Part shown: piece after piece, positions 9,371 through 18,166 of the stretch
Numbering within the stretch: the stretch's first letter is position 1
Layout of the letters: the number at the start of each line of letters is the position of its first letter
Assembly (NCBI GenBank): GCA_950022695.1
Contig: CATLLN010000003.1
Coordinates: forward strand, 62,001 to 126,000
DNA length: 64,000 nt
Origin: an uncultured bacterium
GTDB taxonomy: Bacteria > Cyanobacteriota > Vampirovibrionia > Gastranaerophilales > Gastranaerophilaceae
Direction of reading: 5' to 3'
Made by a program: the position numbers and the translations under genes
The notes under the pieces: model-generated
What the model was told of the DNA's origin: nothing
What the model saw: the letters and a program-made list of their open reading frames with translations, nothing else
Database searches by the model: none

Positions 9371-11128
9371 CTAATTTTTTTGTTTTGCAGGAATTTTATC
9401 CGGTTTTAAGTCTAAAATTCTTGCAGTTTGCTCTGCTACTTCGTGGAACACTGGTCCTGCAACCGTATTACCCCAGACAGGTCCTTTTTGGGCGCTGTCA
9501 ACTACAACATAAATTAACACTTGCGGATCTGATGCCGGTAAGTAACCGATAGTAGAAGTATACATCGCACCGGAATATCCTCTGCCGTTTTCTAAAGGCT
9601 TACGCGATGTTCCTGTTTTTGCCGCAACATTATATTTATCCATTTTTATGCATGATTTTCCGTTGTTGACACTCATAGCAAGAAGTTTTGTAATTGTTCT
9701 TGCAGTTTCAGGATTAACTGTAGGAATTCGTTTAATTTTTTCGGCTTCTTCCTCAGGTGAATATTTTATTATGTGCGGGGTTACTCTTACACCATTATTT
9801 GCAAGAGCTGATACAGCTGACACCATTTGCATAATTGAAACCGATGTTCCATATCCGTATGCCATTGTCATATGCAAACCTCTGTCCCAGAATTTAGGCG
9901 AAGCCAAAAGCCCTGAAGATTCACCCGGTAAATCAATTCCTGATTTTTCTCCGAAACCGAATTTACGCAGCATGTCGTAAAACTCTTTATGAGTCATCAA
10001 AAATCCAACATTTACTGAACCGATATTACTTGAGTGTTCAAACAGATATACCAAATTAATTCTGCCCGGAGCGCCTTTTTCACGGTAATCATAGTTTTCG
10101 ATAGTGTATCCGCCAAATTTCATACGTCCGGAATCTTCAATTATAGAATTTTCATTGATTTTTCCAAGTTCCATAGCGCTTGTAACAGTAATAGTTTTAA
10201 ATGTAGACCCCGGCGGGTAAACATCAGTAAGCGTCCAGTTTTTAATCTGAGTATTTGTCGCTTTTTGGAACTGATTAGGATCATATGTCGGATAAACCGC
10301 ATATGCTAAAATCTCACCGTTTTTAGGGTTCATAACAATTACAGCACCGCGTAAGGCTTCTTTCTCCTGAATCATTTTTTGAAGCTCTTTTTCACAAACG
10401 TGCTGGATTGCCGCATCAATAGTAAGTGTTATATCCTGTCCTTTTGGATTTTTAGTCGGTAAAACAGGGTCAGTCGGAATTCTATATATAATTTTCCCAT
10501 CACGTGTTTTTTCATAAGTTGCGCGCACTGCGTGTTCTAATTTATCTTTTGCAGTTAATTCTACACCATTTGAAACTCCGGCATCAAAGTTATAAAAACC
10601 AAGAACATGAGATGCAAAAACCCCTTGCGGATATTCTCTTGTGTTTTTCTTATCAAGACTTATCGAGCGGAAACTGTTTTCGCTGATAATTTTCATAATT
10701 TTCTTAGCTGTATCTCTATCAACATCTTTTTTAACAGCAATCACCTGTAATTTAGAATTAGATAGAGTTTGATATAATTTAGCCTCCGGAATACCCAAAA
10801 CAGGTGCAAAAAGATGTGCTATTTTCCTCGGAGTCTCTGTTTTTGAATAATCAACAGGTCTTGCATAGATATTATAATAAATTCTATCTGTTGCAAGTTT
10901 TATACCGTGCCTGTCATAAATATCACCACGCACAGCAAAATCATGACTTGAACGCTGCATTTTTCCGCGCTCTCTGTATTTTCTGGGATCAAATATTTGA
11001 AGTACAAAAAGGTGTATTATAAGTATTACAACTATTGCTATATAAGCAATATCCAAAACATTTGCAACTTTATTACAATATTTACCGTTAGAAAGTTTAT
11101 TATTTTTTCCGGAGTTTTCTTTTCTCAT
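9371..11128 (-). CDS. ftsI: Class B penicillin-binding protein (FtsI/PBP2-like transpeptidase)
   Basis: Membrane-anchored D,D-transpeptidase that crosslinks peptidoglycan, probably at division. Of 585 residues, about 23-46 form the single N-terminal membrane helix. The dimerisation region includes RGDIYDRHGIKLAT (68-80). Catalytic motifs are S308-T-F-K311, S366-S-N368 and K504-T-G. No PASTA domain is present. The start ATG has an AAGGGA ribosome site, and a possible extended -10 lies upstream. It is the first gene of the minus-strand run that continues with murE, and adjacency to murE is typical of FtsI in dcw-type clusters. No ftsL or mraW is present. Confidence 0.92.
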   Translation of the reverse strand: MRKENSGKNNKLSNGKYCNKVANVLDIAYIAIVVILIIHLFVLQIFDPRKYRERGKMQRSSHDFAVRGDIYDRHGIKLATDRIYYNIYARPVDYSKTETPRKIAHLFAPVLGIPEAKLYQTLSNSKLQVIAVKKDVDRDTAKKIMKIISENSFRSISLDKKNTREYPQGVFASHVLGFYNFDAGVSNGVELTAKDKLEHAVRATYEKTRDGKIIYRIPTDPVLPTKNPKGQDITLTIDAAIQHVCEKELQKMIQEKEALRGAVIVMNPKNGEILAYAVYPTYDPNQFQKATNTQIKNWTLTDVYPPGSTFKTITVTSAMELGKINENSIIEDSGRMKFGGYTIENYDYREKGAPGRINLVYLFEHSSNIGSVNVGFLMTHKEFYDMLRKFGFGEKSGIDLPGESSGLLASPKFWDRGLHMTMAYGYGTSVSIMQMVSAVSALANNGVRVTPHIIKYSPEEEAEKIKRIPTVNPETARTITKLLAMSVNNGKSCIKMDKYNVAAKTGTSRKPLENGRGYSGAMYTSTIGYLPASDPQVLIYVVVDSAQKGPVWGNTVAGPVFHEVAEQTARILDLKPDKIPAKQKN

Positions 11129-11149
11129 CTTCTATCCCTTAACAATCCA

Positions 11150-11158
11150 ATTTTAGCA
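11150..11158 (-). promoter_or_regulatory. Possible extended -10 promoter for the ftsI-murE operon
   Basis: On the minus strand the sequence TGCTAAAAT (TGn plus -10-like hexamer) lies 21 bases before the ftsI start codon. No convincing -35 was found. Assigned by position and similarity only. Confidence 0.35.
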
Positions 11159-11221
11159 CAATGTGATGAGATTTTCATAATTATTAAATAAATTTACGAA
11201 ATTTTATAGTATATTGTTAAT

Positions 11222-12631
11222 ATGAAAATAAAACTTACAATACTTTTACTTACTTTAGTTTTAGGGCTATCTGTAAACTCGGCAGAAATAATTTATCCTA
11301 AATCTGGCAATGTAAATATAAATTCACCGGTAACTTTTTTTGTCGGTAATGAAAATCCGAACAAAGAACTTTTTATAAACTCGGAAAAAGTTAATATTCA
11401 TTCGTCAGGCGGATTTTTTCAGCCTGTTGATTTAAATATCGGAGAAAATATTTTCAACATCTCAAATGGCACTGATACAAAAACATACAAGATTACAAGA
11501 AAAGTTATTCAAAGCCATCCAATTGTAAGTACTGCTCAAATTTCTTATGAACAGCCAAATACTTATTTAACAAAAGAAAAAAATGTTCCTCTAAGAGCTA
11601 CACCATATGACGGCGGAATAAATCGTTTACAGCACTTAGAAAAAAATATTCCGCTAAGTATCATAGGTGAATGCGGAAGTTTTTACAAAGTTCAGTTAGC
11701 ACGTGATGATTATGCATGGATTAGTAAAAGTCATGTAATTCCGACAGAAGAAAATATAACACCGGCAGAAATTGCAAGCTATACTTATGATGAAACCTCT
11801 AAAAAAAGAATATATACTCTTAAACTTAATAAAAAAGTACCATACATTTTAAGTGAAACCCGCTCATATATTCAAAAATATAACTTCACTAAACTTGAAC
11901 CAATCGTAAATGGTTTGGATTTAGTTGTATACAATGTTAGTGGTTTTCCAGAAAATAAGTTTGAATTTCATATTAACCGTACAGGAAAAGCATTTGGGTA
12001 TAATACTTACTATAAAAATGAATCAGAACTTGTTATTGAAGTCAAAAATTTCCCAAAAATTGATTCCGAAAAATCGCTTAGTAATATAAAAATTACAATT
12101 GATCCCGGACATGGAGGAAATGAGTTCGGAGCTATTGGTTGTTTGGGAGACAAAGAAAAAGACGTTAACCTTTCAATTTCGCAAAAACTAAAAGAAAAAT
12201 TAGAAAATGCAGGCGCAAAAGTTGTTATGACAAGAATGGATGACACAGCAGTTTCTTTAACTAAGCGCGTAGAAATTTCACAAAACAATAAAGCTGATGT
12301 TTTTATAAGTATTCACAACAATGCTCTGCCTGATTCTGCCGCAAAATCTAACAGAAACGGTTCAAGTGTATATTATTTTTATCCACAGTCAAAAGAACTT
12401 GCTGACAGAATTCTGGATACTTTAACCTGTGAATTATGTATGAATAACGATAAAGTCAGACAAGAAAGCTTTGCTGTTATCAGAAATACCGAATCTCCGG
12501 CTGTTTTAATTGAGCTTGGATATATGATTAACCCTGAAGATAATGCAAAACTAATTGATTGTGATTTTCAGGAAAAAGCAGCTGATGCTATATTACACGG
12601 ATTGGAGAATTATTTTAATGAAGTTCAATAA
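11222..12631 (+). CDS. Secreted N-acetylmuramoyl-L-alanine amidase with SH3-like domain
   Basis: Periplasmic zinc amidase that would cleave between N-acetylmuramate and the stem peptide during wall remodelling. Residues 1-20 are a signal peptide. An SH3b-like segment spans about 112-175 (VPLRATPYDGG to WISKSHVIP). The amidase_3 catalytic domain covers about 288-465, with IDPGHGG (H297), E312 in KEKDVNLS, H365 in SIHNNA and catalytic E431 in VLIELGYM. All expected zinc and catalytic residues are present. The gene is divergent from ftsI with a 93-base gap. Its end overlaps the next gene by 14 bases. A second amidase of different architecture lies at 14383-16224. Confidence 0.93.
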   Translation: MKIKLTILLLTLVLGLSVNSAEIIYPKSGNVNINSPVTFFVGNENPNKELFINSEKVNIHSSGGFFQPVDLNIGENIFNISNGTDTKTYKITRKVIQSHPIVSTAQISYEQPNTYLTKEKNVPLRATPYDGGINRLQHLEKNIPLSIIGECGSFYKVQLARDDYAWISKSHVIPTEENITPAEIASYTYDETSKKRIYTLKLNKKVPYILSETRSYIQKYNFTKLEPIVNGLDLVVYNVSGFPENKFEFHINRTGKAFGYNTYYKNESELVIEVKNFPKIDSEKSLSNIKITIDPGHGGNEFGAIGCLGDKEKDVNLSISQKLKEKLENAGAKVVMTRMDDTAVSLTKRVEISQNNKADVFISIHNNALPDSAAKSNRNGSSVYYFYPQSKELADRILDTLTCELCMNNDKVRQESFAVIRNTESPAVLIELGYMINPEDNAKLIDCDFQEKAADAILHGLENYFNEVQ

Positions 12632-13604
12632 TAAAAAAACAGGAGCATTTATTGTACCTACAGGAATAGGCGCATCAATCGGCGGTTACGCAGGAGATGC
12701 GGGAAGTTATGCAAGAAAATTTGCTAAAGAAACAAATCTTATTGTGAATCCAAATGTCGTAAACGCTGGCGGATTTTCTGCTATAACAGAATCTATGCTT
12801 TACACTGAAGGCTACACCTTAGATTCATTTTTTAAAGGTGAAATCAATCTAATCCCATCAACACAAAATAAAATCGGGATTATATATGATAAGGCAATAC
12901 CGGAAGATGTTTTAAATATTCATATAAACACTCATAATGCCGTAAAATGTGTTTATGGTATAGATGTGGCAGAATATATTATCACAGATGAAGAAGCAGG
13001 GGTTGAATTTTACATGACAGAAGATAATATTTCTGTCGGTACTGTTAAAAATATGGAAACAATCGGGAAAGCCTGTCTGGAACTTCTAAACCGTGGTTGT
13101 GAAGCAATAGCTGTTGTGTGCCTGTTTGAAGAACCAGAAAATGATAATCCAAATTACGCAAATGGAGAAGGTGCAGACCCTGTAGGAGGAGTCGAAGCAA
13201 TAATATCACATTACATATCTAAATATTTTAAAGTGCCCTGTGCACATTCGCCGGCATTTAGAGATTACAAGATATATCCTGATATAGTCAATGCGAAATC
13301 AGCTTCTGAATATATTACACCGACATTTTTACCTTGTATTCTTTTGGGACTTTCACAAGCACCAAAAATCACAAAAGAATTAAATATAGGATTAAATATT
13401 TCAGATTTGGATTTCCTTGTAATGCCATACAATTCTCTTGGCTCAACGCCTGTTTTCGAAGCAATTAAACAAAATATTCCTATATATGCAATAAAAGAAA
13501 ATTCAACAGAACTTGAGATTACTAAAAATAAGCTTTTCAAAAATTCTAATATTATTGAAATTGAAACTTATGAAAAAGCTCTTGAAACTATATTAAAAAG
13601 TTAA
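12618..13604 (+). CDS. DUF3326 family protein
   Basis: A conserved protein of unknown function; I recognise the N-terminus AFIVPTGIGASIGGYAGDAG as the DUF3326 family, which to my knowledge is common in cyanobacteria and plants. The start is set at ATG 12618 (328 residues) because GGAG lies 10 bases upstream; the frame is open further back but only inside the amidase gene. Other conserved-looking stretches are NPNVVNAGGFS near 40 and the central VGGVEAIISHYISKYFKVP. No signal peptide or membrane segment is seen, so it should be cytosolic. It overlaps the end of the amidase gene (same strand) and converges on murI with 12 bases of overlap. Function is unknown. Confidence 0.8.
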   Translation: MKFNNKKTGAFIVPTGIGASIGGYAGDAGSYARKFAKETNLIVNPNVVNAGGFSAITESMLYTEGYTLDSFFKGEINLIPSTQNKIGIIYDKAIPEDVLNIHINTHNAVKCVYGIDVAEYIITDEEAGVEFYMTEDNISVGTVKNMETIGKACLELLNRGCEAIAVVCLFEEPENDNPNYANGEGADPVGGVEAIISHYISKYFKVPCAHSPAFRDYKIYPDIVNAKSASEYITPTFLPCILLGLSQAPKITKELNIGLNISDLDFLVMPYNSLGSTPVFEAIKQNIPIYAIKENSTELEITKNKLFKNSNIIEIETYEKALETILKS

Positions 13605-14399
13605 AAGTTCAGGCATTTTTTCCACATTATAGAACATTTTTGAAGATGACTTGAAAAGCTCAGGAGATGAGCTTACATAAAACTCCTCAAATCGGTTATC
13701 CGCTTGCGTTATCAAGTTATTTGCAGTTAAATCATTTTTAATATAATCCGCAAAATCCAAAGCCGGATCTATAAACATATCTCTTGGTACAAATTGAGAC
13801 AATACATTCAGTAAAAACGGATAATGAGTACATCCTAAAACTATCTTATCAGGATTATTTGTAAGCATTTTATACAAATCCGCTTTGATAATTTTAATAT
13901 TTTCAGGCTTATCCATGCTGTTTTCTTCTACAAAATGCACCCAATCAGGACAAAATTGTCCAAATACCTCAATATTTTGGTTATAACGTGCAATATTTTT
14001 ACTATAAGCCTTAGATTCAATAGTTGCACGGGTTGCAAATACTCCAAGCCTACTAATATTAAGCTTAGATAAAATTTCAGCAACAGATTGTACTATTGGA
14101 TATAATTTAAAGTTATATTTACCTTTTACATCATTATATATAACGGATGAAGTCGTATTACAAGCCATTACAACAGCCTTACACCCCTTTTCTTCAAAAA
14201 AGCGGAATATATTATCAGAATATTCTAAAAGCTGCTCTTTTGTTTTTTCTCCATAAGGCATATGAACAGTGTCACCGTAATAAATAAAACTTTCATTCGG
14301 TAAAACTTTTTTAACCTTATTCAAAACAGTAAGCCCGCCGATTCCCGAATCAAAAAACGCGATAGGTGAATCGCTGTTTAATTTATTTGAAGTAGTCAT
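13593..14399 (-). CDS. murI: Glutamate racemase
   Basis: Cofactor-independent racemase supplying D-glutamate for peptidoglycan. It is 268 residues, normal length. The N-terminal FFDSGIGGLTVL carries the catalytic-site aspartate, MACNTTSS the first catalytic cysteine, and VLGCTHYPFL the second. YGDTVHMPYGEKT is also conserved. The start overlaps the 3' end of the AMIN-amidase gene by 17 bases, so the two are probably translated from one mRNA, pairing supply of a wall precursor with a wall hydrolase. Confidence 0.96.
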   Translation of the reverse strand: MTTSNKLNSDSPIAFFDSGIGGLTVLNKVKKVLPNESFIYYGDTVHMPYGEKTKEQLLEYSDNIFRFFEEKGCKAVVMACNTTSSVIYNDVKGKYNFKLYPIVQSVAEILSKLNISRLGVFATRATIESKAYSKNIARYNQNIEVFGQFCPDWVHFVEENSMDKPENIKIIKADLYKMLTNNPDKIVLGCTHYPFLLNVLSQFVPRDMFIDPALDFADYIKNDLTANNLITQADNRFEEFYVSSSPELFKSSSKMFYNVEKMPELLTF

Positions 14400-16224
14400 T
14401 TATACCCTCAGCTATAGCCTTAGCAGTTGCCTGCTTACGGCTTTCAGTCACAAGTTGCGCCCTCTCTGACGGATTGGATAAGAATCCGATTTCAACAAGT
14501 ATTGCAGGAGCTGTCGTATGATTTATAACATAAAATTTAGATTTAAACAACCCGCGATTATTTGCAGTTATATGGTTTAAAAGCGAAGCATGTAAGGTTT
14601 TAGCAAGCTGCAAACTATTGTCCTTATAATAATGAGTTTCTAATCCGTTTGGAGACTCACTGTTACTAGAATTTACGTGAATACTTACAAATATATCAGG
14701 ACAAATATTTTCACTAATTTCAACTCTTTCCTGAAGTGAGACTGTTTCATCAATTTCACGTGTCATATAAACTTCATACCCTTTCTTTTCAAGTAGCTTT
14801 TGTACTCGTTTTGAAATATCAAGAGTAATATTTTTCTCTGAAATATTATTACGTATCGCACCATGATCAGAACCGCCATGACCCGGATCAATTACAATAT
14901 ATTTTTTATTTGAATTTCTTGCCGGCATAGTTGTAATAACAGGTTCTTCCGTTTTAACAGGTAATTGCATCTTATCTGATTTTACTTTTATTCTTAAGGT
15001 CTTAGCATCACTTCCGGCATGTATATCCAAATTGTCATCAGATGAAATAGGTATTGATAATTTTAAACCGCCTGATTTTAACGCTGTAACAGCAGCCCCT
15101 TCAAACAAAGTTTTAGAATTAATATTTAAATTTTGAGATTTTTCAACATTATATAACAATAAATCCATAGAATTTGCTGTCCTGTCAAGGGCATAAATCA
15201 CAGGTTTGCTAAACATAAGCTTAATTGAATGAGAATTGGCATCATTAATTTCGTCATTAACAGATGTCAAAATAGCCTTTGTACCAAATAAAGAATTTTG
15301 AGTATTTGCAGATTTATTTATAAATGCAACTCTTTGCCCATCTCCATAAATTACCGGAATATATTTATCCGCATTAGGGCTGGTTATAACAATTCTTGCT
15401 GTATCCCGATTAAATTGTCCGACTTTAATAGATTCATCATTATTTATTGAAATATCTTTATTTCTTAAAACCGAATTAACTAAAGCGTTTGGAATATCAT
15501 AAACAATTCTTGAAGGATTAGATAAAGTGAACGGCTTTGAGAAAGTAACAGCGCCGCTTCCGGTAACATGAACAGACCCGTTTTTGACATTAACATTATC
15601 AAGATAATATTTTGTTGGCAATATAATATCTTTTTTGGTCAACACATATTCCGGTTCAGAATTTGTTGTAATATTAAATGCTGAATTTATTTGATTCATA
15701 ATATTATTTTGATTAGCTATTACAGGAATCTGGATTGATATTGACTCATAAAAACGTGAAATTTCAGACAAGATATCACCATAAACTTGCTGAAAATAAT
15801 AATTTTGAACTTGTGGCTGCCTAAACCAGACAAATAATGTATTATTTAATTTTCTAAGCTGAATATTTTTAGGGTTATAGCCTTCATTATAACGGATTAA
15901 AACCCTTACAATATCAGGAGTCACAGAAAATTGCTTAACTGCAATTTGATTTATTCCCGGAGAATTAACAACTAAATCTTGAGCAGGGCATTTCAATATG
16001 GCAGAATTGATATCAAAATATGCTTTATTCTCATCCGGTATAATATACAATTTAGGTGATACGGTAAATTTCACCTCTTCATTATCATAAGTATTTATAG
16101 ATAAAAAAGAAGAAGAATTATCATATATTACAGAAGTTATGTTAAAATCAGCAGAAAAAACACTTCCGGCGAAGCACAGGATAAATGCTAATATACACAA
16201 CAATTTTAAACAAATATTCTTCAT
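14383..16224 (-). CDS. N-acetylmuramoyl-L-alanine amidase with N-terminal AMIN-like domains (AmiC type)
   Basis: Exported murein amidase, probably acting in daughter-cell separation. Of 613 residues, 1-24 are a signal peptide. Residues about 25-130 and again about 230-410 are beta-rich and AMIN-like (septal or wall targeting). The catalytic amidase_3 domain fills the last 180 residues, with VIDPGHGGSDHGA, the glutamate in SEKNITLDIS, SIHVNSS and ILVEIGFLSN, so all zinc and catalytic residues are retained. Two AMIN-like regions before the catalytic domain resemble cyanobacterial AmiC proteins. It is upstream of murI with overlapping ends, and 50 bases downstream of a small HTH gene. Confidence 0.92.
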   Translation of the reverse strand: MKNICLKLLCILAFILCFAGSVFSADFNITSVIYDNSSSFLSINTYDNEEVKFTVSPKLYIIPDENKAYFDINSAILKCPAQDLVVNSPGINQIAVKQFSVTPDIVRVLIRYNEGYNPKNIQLRKLNNTLFVWFRQPQVQNYYFQQVYGDILSEISRFYESISIQIPVIANQNNIMNQINSAFNITTNSEPEYVLTKKDIILPTKYYLDNVNVKNGSVHVTGSGAVTFSKPFTLSNPSRIVYDIPNALVNSVLRNKDISINNDESIKVGQFNRDTARIVITSPNADKYIPVIYGDGQRVAFINKSANTQNSLFGTKAILTSVNDEINDANSHSIKLMFSKPVIYALDRTANSMDLLLYNVEKSQNLNINSKTLFEGAAVTALKSGGLKLSIPISSDDNLDIHAGSDAKTLRIKVKSDKMQLPVKTEEPVITTMPARNSNKKYIVIDPGHGGSDHGAIRNNISEKNITLDISKRVQKLLEKKGYEVYMTREIDETVSLQERVEISENICPDIFVSIHVNSSNSESPNGLETHYYKDNSLQLAKTLHASLLNHITANNRGLFKSKFYVINHTTAPAILVEIGFLSNPSERAQLVTESRKQATAKAIAEGINDYFK

Positions 16225-16274
16225 AACCTTTTCCTATAAAGATTATATACCGATTATTTGAAATAGCAAAATTG

Positions 16275-16472
16275 TTAAATCTTTATAATATTTTCTTTTC
16301 CCAAAATATAAGCAACCTGTGTTCTGTTTACTGCTCCCAGATTAGCGATAATATCACTGACATGTGATTTAATTGTATGCTCACTTAAATACAATTTTTT
16401 TGCAATTTCGATATTTTTTTTACCTTCAGCAAGGTACTTACAAATCTCCATTTCTCTTTGTGATAATCTCAT
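16275..16472 (-). CDS. Stand-alone LuxR/GerE-type helix-turn-helix protein
   Basis: A 65-residue protein made only of the LuxR-family DNA-binding domain. SQREMEICKYLAEGKKNIEIA and the recognition-helix region LSEHTIKSHVSDIIANLG match the four-helix GerE fold almost end to end. No receiver or ligand domain is present, so control would be by abundance or by a partner. The start ATG has a strong AAGGAG site 7 bases upstream, so this is not a fragment of a longer gene. It lies 50 bases upstream of the AMIN-amidase gene on the same strand and may regulate it or itself, but no operator can be assigned. Confidence 0.82.
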   Translation of the reverse strand: MRLSQREMEICKYLAEGKKNIEIAKKLYLSEHTIKSHVSDIIANLGAVNRTQVAYILGKENIIKI

Positions 16473-16511
16473 ATTATTCTCCTTAACAATACGTTTTTAT
16501 TATATTGCATG

Positions 16512-16520
16512 ATTATATCA
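16512..16520 (-). promoter_or_regulatory. Extended -10 promoter candidate for the small HTH gene
   Basis: On the minus strand TGATATAAT, an exact extended -10 (TGn-TATAAT), lies about 40 bases before the start of the 65-aa HTH gene. A second TATAAT lies 9 bases further downstream. No good -35 hexamer is present. Confidence 0.45.
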
Positions 16521-16564
16521 CCAAATTAATAATAATTCCATTTTGAGGAATTTAAATTTAGAGC

Positions 16565-16593
16565 TTGAAATTTAATTATGTTTCTAATATGAT
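16565..16593 (+). promoter_or_regulatory. Sigma-70 type promoter of tRNA-Arg
   Basis: TTGAAA, a 17-base spacer and TATGAT end 18 bases before the first base of the tRNA. Spacing is ideal and each hexamer departs from consensus at one position. Confidence 0.65.
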
Positions 16594-16611
16594 GAACAGG
16601 TAAACAGATAT

Positions 16612-16685
<74 letters not shown>

Positions 16686-16688
16686 AAT

Positions 16689-16716
16689 AAAAAAGACTCC
16701 GTAAGGAGTCTTTTTT
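16689..16716. terminator. Bidirectional rho-independent terminator
   Basis: AAAAAAGACTCC, loop GTAA, GGAGTCTTTTTT. It serves tRNA-Arg on the plus strand and the EF-hand/lysozyme-fold gene on the minus strand. Confidence 0.9.
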
Positions 16717-16750
16717 ATTGTGTAGAACCTACAATCCATAAACAGCCAAA

Positions 16751-18058
16751 TTATATAAAGTTAATAGTGCTTGGAACATTTAGAAGATTACAGCTATAAT
16801 TTCCGCCGCAATACTTACTTATTCCACCTGAAACAGAATTCTTTGCTTCATGGATTTTGGCTTTTAATGCTATAATTCCAACTTCAAGTCCAAGCTCTAC
16901 ATCCTTCTGAATAGCTTGAAATAAATCTTTTGCTGTCGGATATTTCTTTTTCATTTCATCTATACGTGCATCATCCTGACTAAAATGAGCTTTATGCCAA
17001 GCCTCATTAATTTTACCACCTTCAGAATATATGCACTGACAAGTTTTAAAATCAACTTGCATTACACCCTTATACAATCCTCCGGGATTTTCCATGGATT
17101 TTTTACAGAAATTATAGCCTCCGGATTCATTCCCAAGAACGTCTGCTATTACAGGTGCAATCTCTTCGATATCATATTTTTGACATTTTTCTATTACCAT
17201 TTTTGTAATATTTTCTGCTTTTTCTAAATACTTTGCCTGCTCATTTTTCGGCATTTGAGATATATCAGTATAAAATCCGCCTTTGCCATTTGGGAATCTT
17301 TTTATAAGCTGCATAGTAACAACATTGCTTACTGGTTTATATTGCCGATTACGTTTTATCGGTTCAATAGAATCTGTTTGTGCAATCTTACTTTCAACTG
17401 TTTCAATTCTTTTAACAGTACTATTTATAAATTTGTTTAAATCACTAATATTTTTAATATCTTGATATTGTTCGTGAGATACGTTTTTAATATTTAGAAT
17501 TTTTGCTCTTGCCACCAATGGAGAGCATATTTTAGACTTAACATCTTTAATCTCAAGTCCCCATTCATTATCAACTGCACTTGCCAATGATTCTTTTGGA
17601 CTAATCTTATTATATTGTTTGATAACTTCAAGGACATTAGTCTCATCTATTTTACTAAGTAAAGCCAGTGTATTATCATTCAAACTAGGGCCTGATATTT
17701 GAGTCAATAAATCATTTGCAAGTTTTTTCCCATCATTTGTTGATGCTAAACTTCTAATAAAATTTTTATAATCAGCAGTCGTAATTTTTGAATTTTTAGA
17801 AAATAATTTTAACCCGTTTTCAATTTCTTTATCAGTTAGCTTGCCGTCTTTTTTACCATTAGCTTGATCAAGCTTAGTGAAAACACTAAACGCCTGCTTA
17901 ATTTCTTCGGTAGATAACTTATTATCACCATTTTTGTCAAAATACTCAAAAATACTTTTTAGATTTTGGTTATTTCTTGTAATTTCATTTATGCCAATAT
18001 CATTTTGAGGATTACCAAAATGATAATTTTTACCATCTATCTGCACAGCGGCCTCCAT
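16751..18058 (-). CDS. EF-hand protein with C-terminal lysozyme/transglycosylase-like domain
   Basis: I do not know a named family for this 435-residue protein. An N-terminal canonical EF-hand loop spans D41-K-N-G-D-N-K-L-S-T-E-E52, and a second degenerate loop ends at E78 (DGKLTDKE), so calcium binding is likely. The C-terminal part (about 285-420) resembles an SLT transglycosylase: E310 in LGNESGG (catalytic position), KGVMQV at 329-334 (compare GLMQ), VELGLEVGIIALK, and YCGG where SLT enzymes have an AYNAG-type motif. No signal peptide is visible, which is odd for a murein enzyme and would need a non-Sec route, for example flagellar-type export. A strong sigma-28-like promoter lies at 18079-18105. 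The substrate prediction is inference. Confidence 0.65.
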   Translation of the reverse strand: MEAAVQIDGKNYHFGNPQNDIGINEITRNNQNLKSIFEYFDKNGDNKLSTEEIKQAFSVFTKLDQANGKKDGKLTDKEIENGLKLFSKNSKITTADYKNFIRSLASTNDGKKLANDLLTQISGPSLNDNTLALLSKIDETNVLEVIKQYNKISPKESLASAVDNEWGLEIKDVKSKICSPLVARAKILNIKNVSHEQYQDIKNISDLNKFINSTVKRIETVESKIAQTDSIEPIKRNRQYKPVSNVVTMQLIKRFPNGKGGFYTDISQMPKNEQAKYLEKAENITKMVIEKCQKYDIEEIAPVIADVLGNESGGYNFCKKSMENPGGLYKGVMQVDFKTCQCIYSEGGKINEAWHKAHFSQDDARIDEMKKKYPTAKDLFQAIQKDVELGLEVGIIALKAKIHEAKNSVSGGISKYCGGNYSCNLLNVPSTINFI

Positions 18059-18078
18059 AATATTCTACTCTTCAGATA

Positions 18079-18105
18079 ATATCGGTAAAAATTATATTAA
18101 CTTTA
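18079..18105 (-). promoter_or_regulatory. Sigma-28 (FliA)-like promoter of the EF-hand/lysozyme-fold gene
   Basis: On the minus strand TAAAGTTA, an 11-base spacer, then ACCGATAT. The enterobacterial FliA consensus is TAAAGTTT-N11-GCCGATAA, so 13 of 16 positions match with exact spacing. The -10 ends 20 bases before the start codon. A second such site lies at 52156-52182. Confidence 0.7.
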
Positions 18106-18134
18106 ATAATTTGTTTATAAACTTTACAAAATTT

Positions 18135-18159
18135 AAAAAAGACGGATATTACTCCGTCT
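18135..18159 (-). terminator. Rho-independent terminator of the autotransporter gene
   Basis: On the minus strand AGACGGA, a six-base loop, TCCGTCT and a T run, starting 8 bases after the autotransporter stop codon. Confidence 0.85.
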
Positions 18160-18166
18160 CTTAAGC

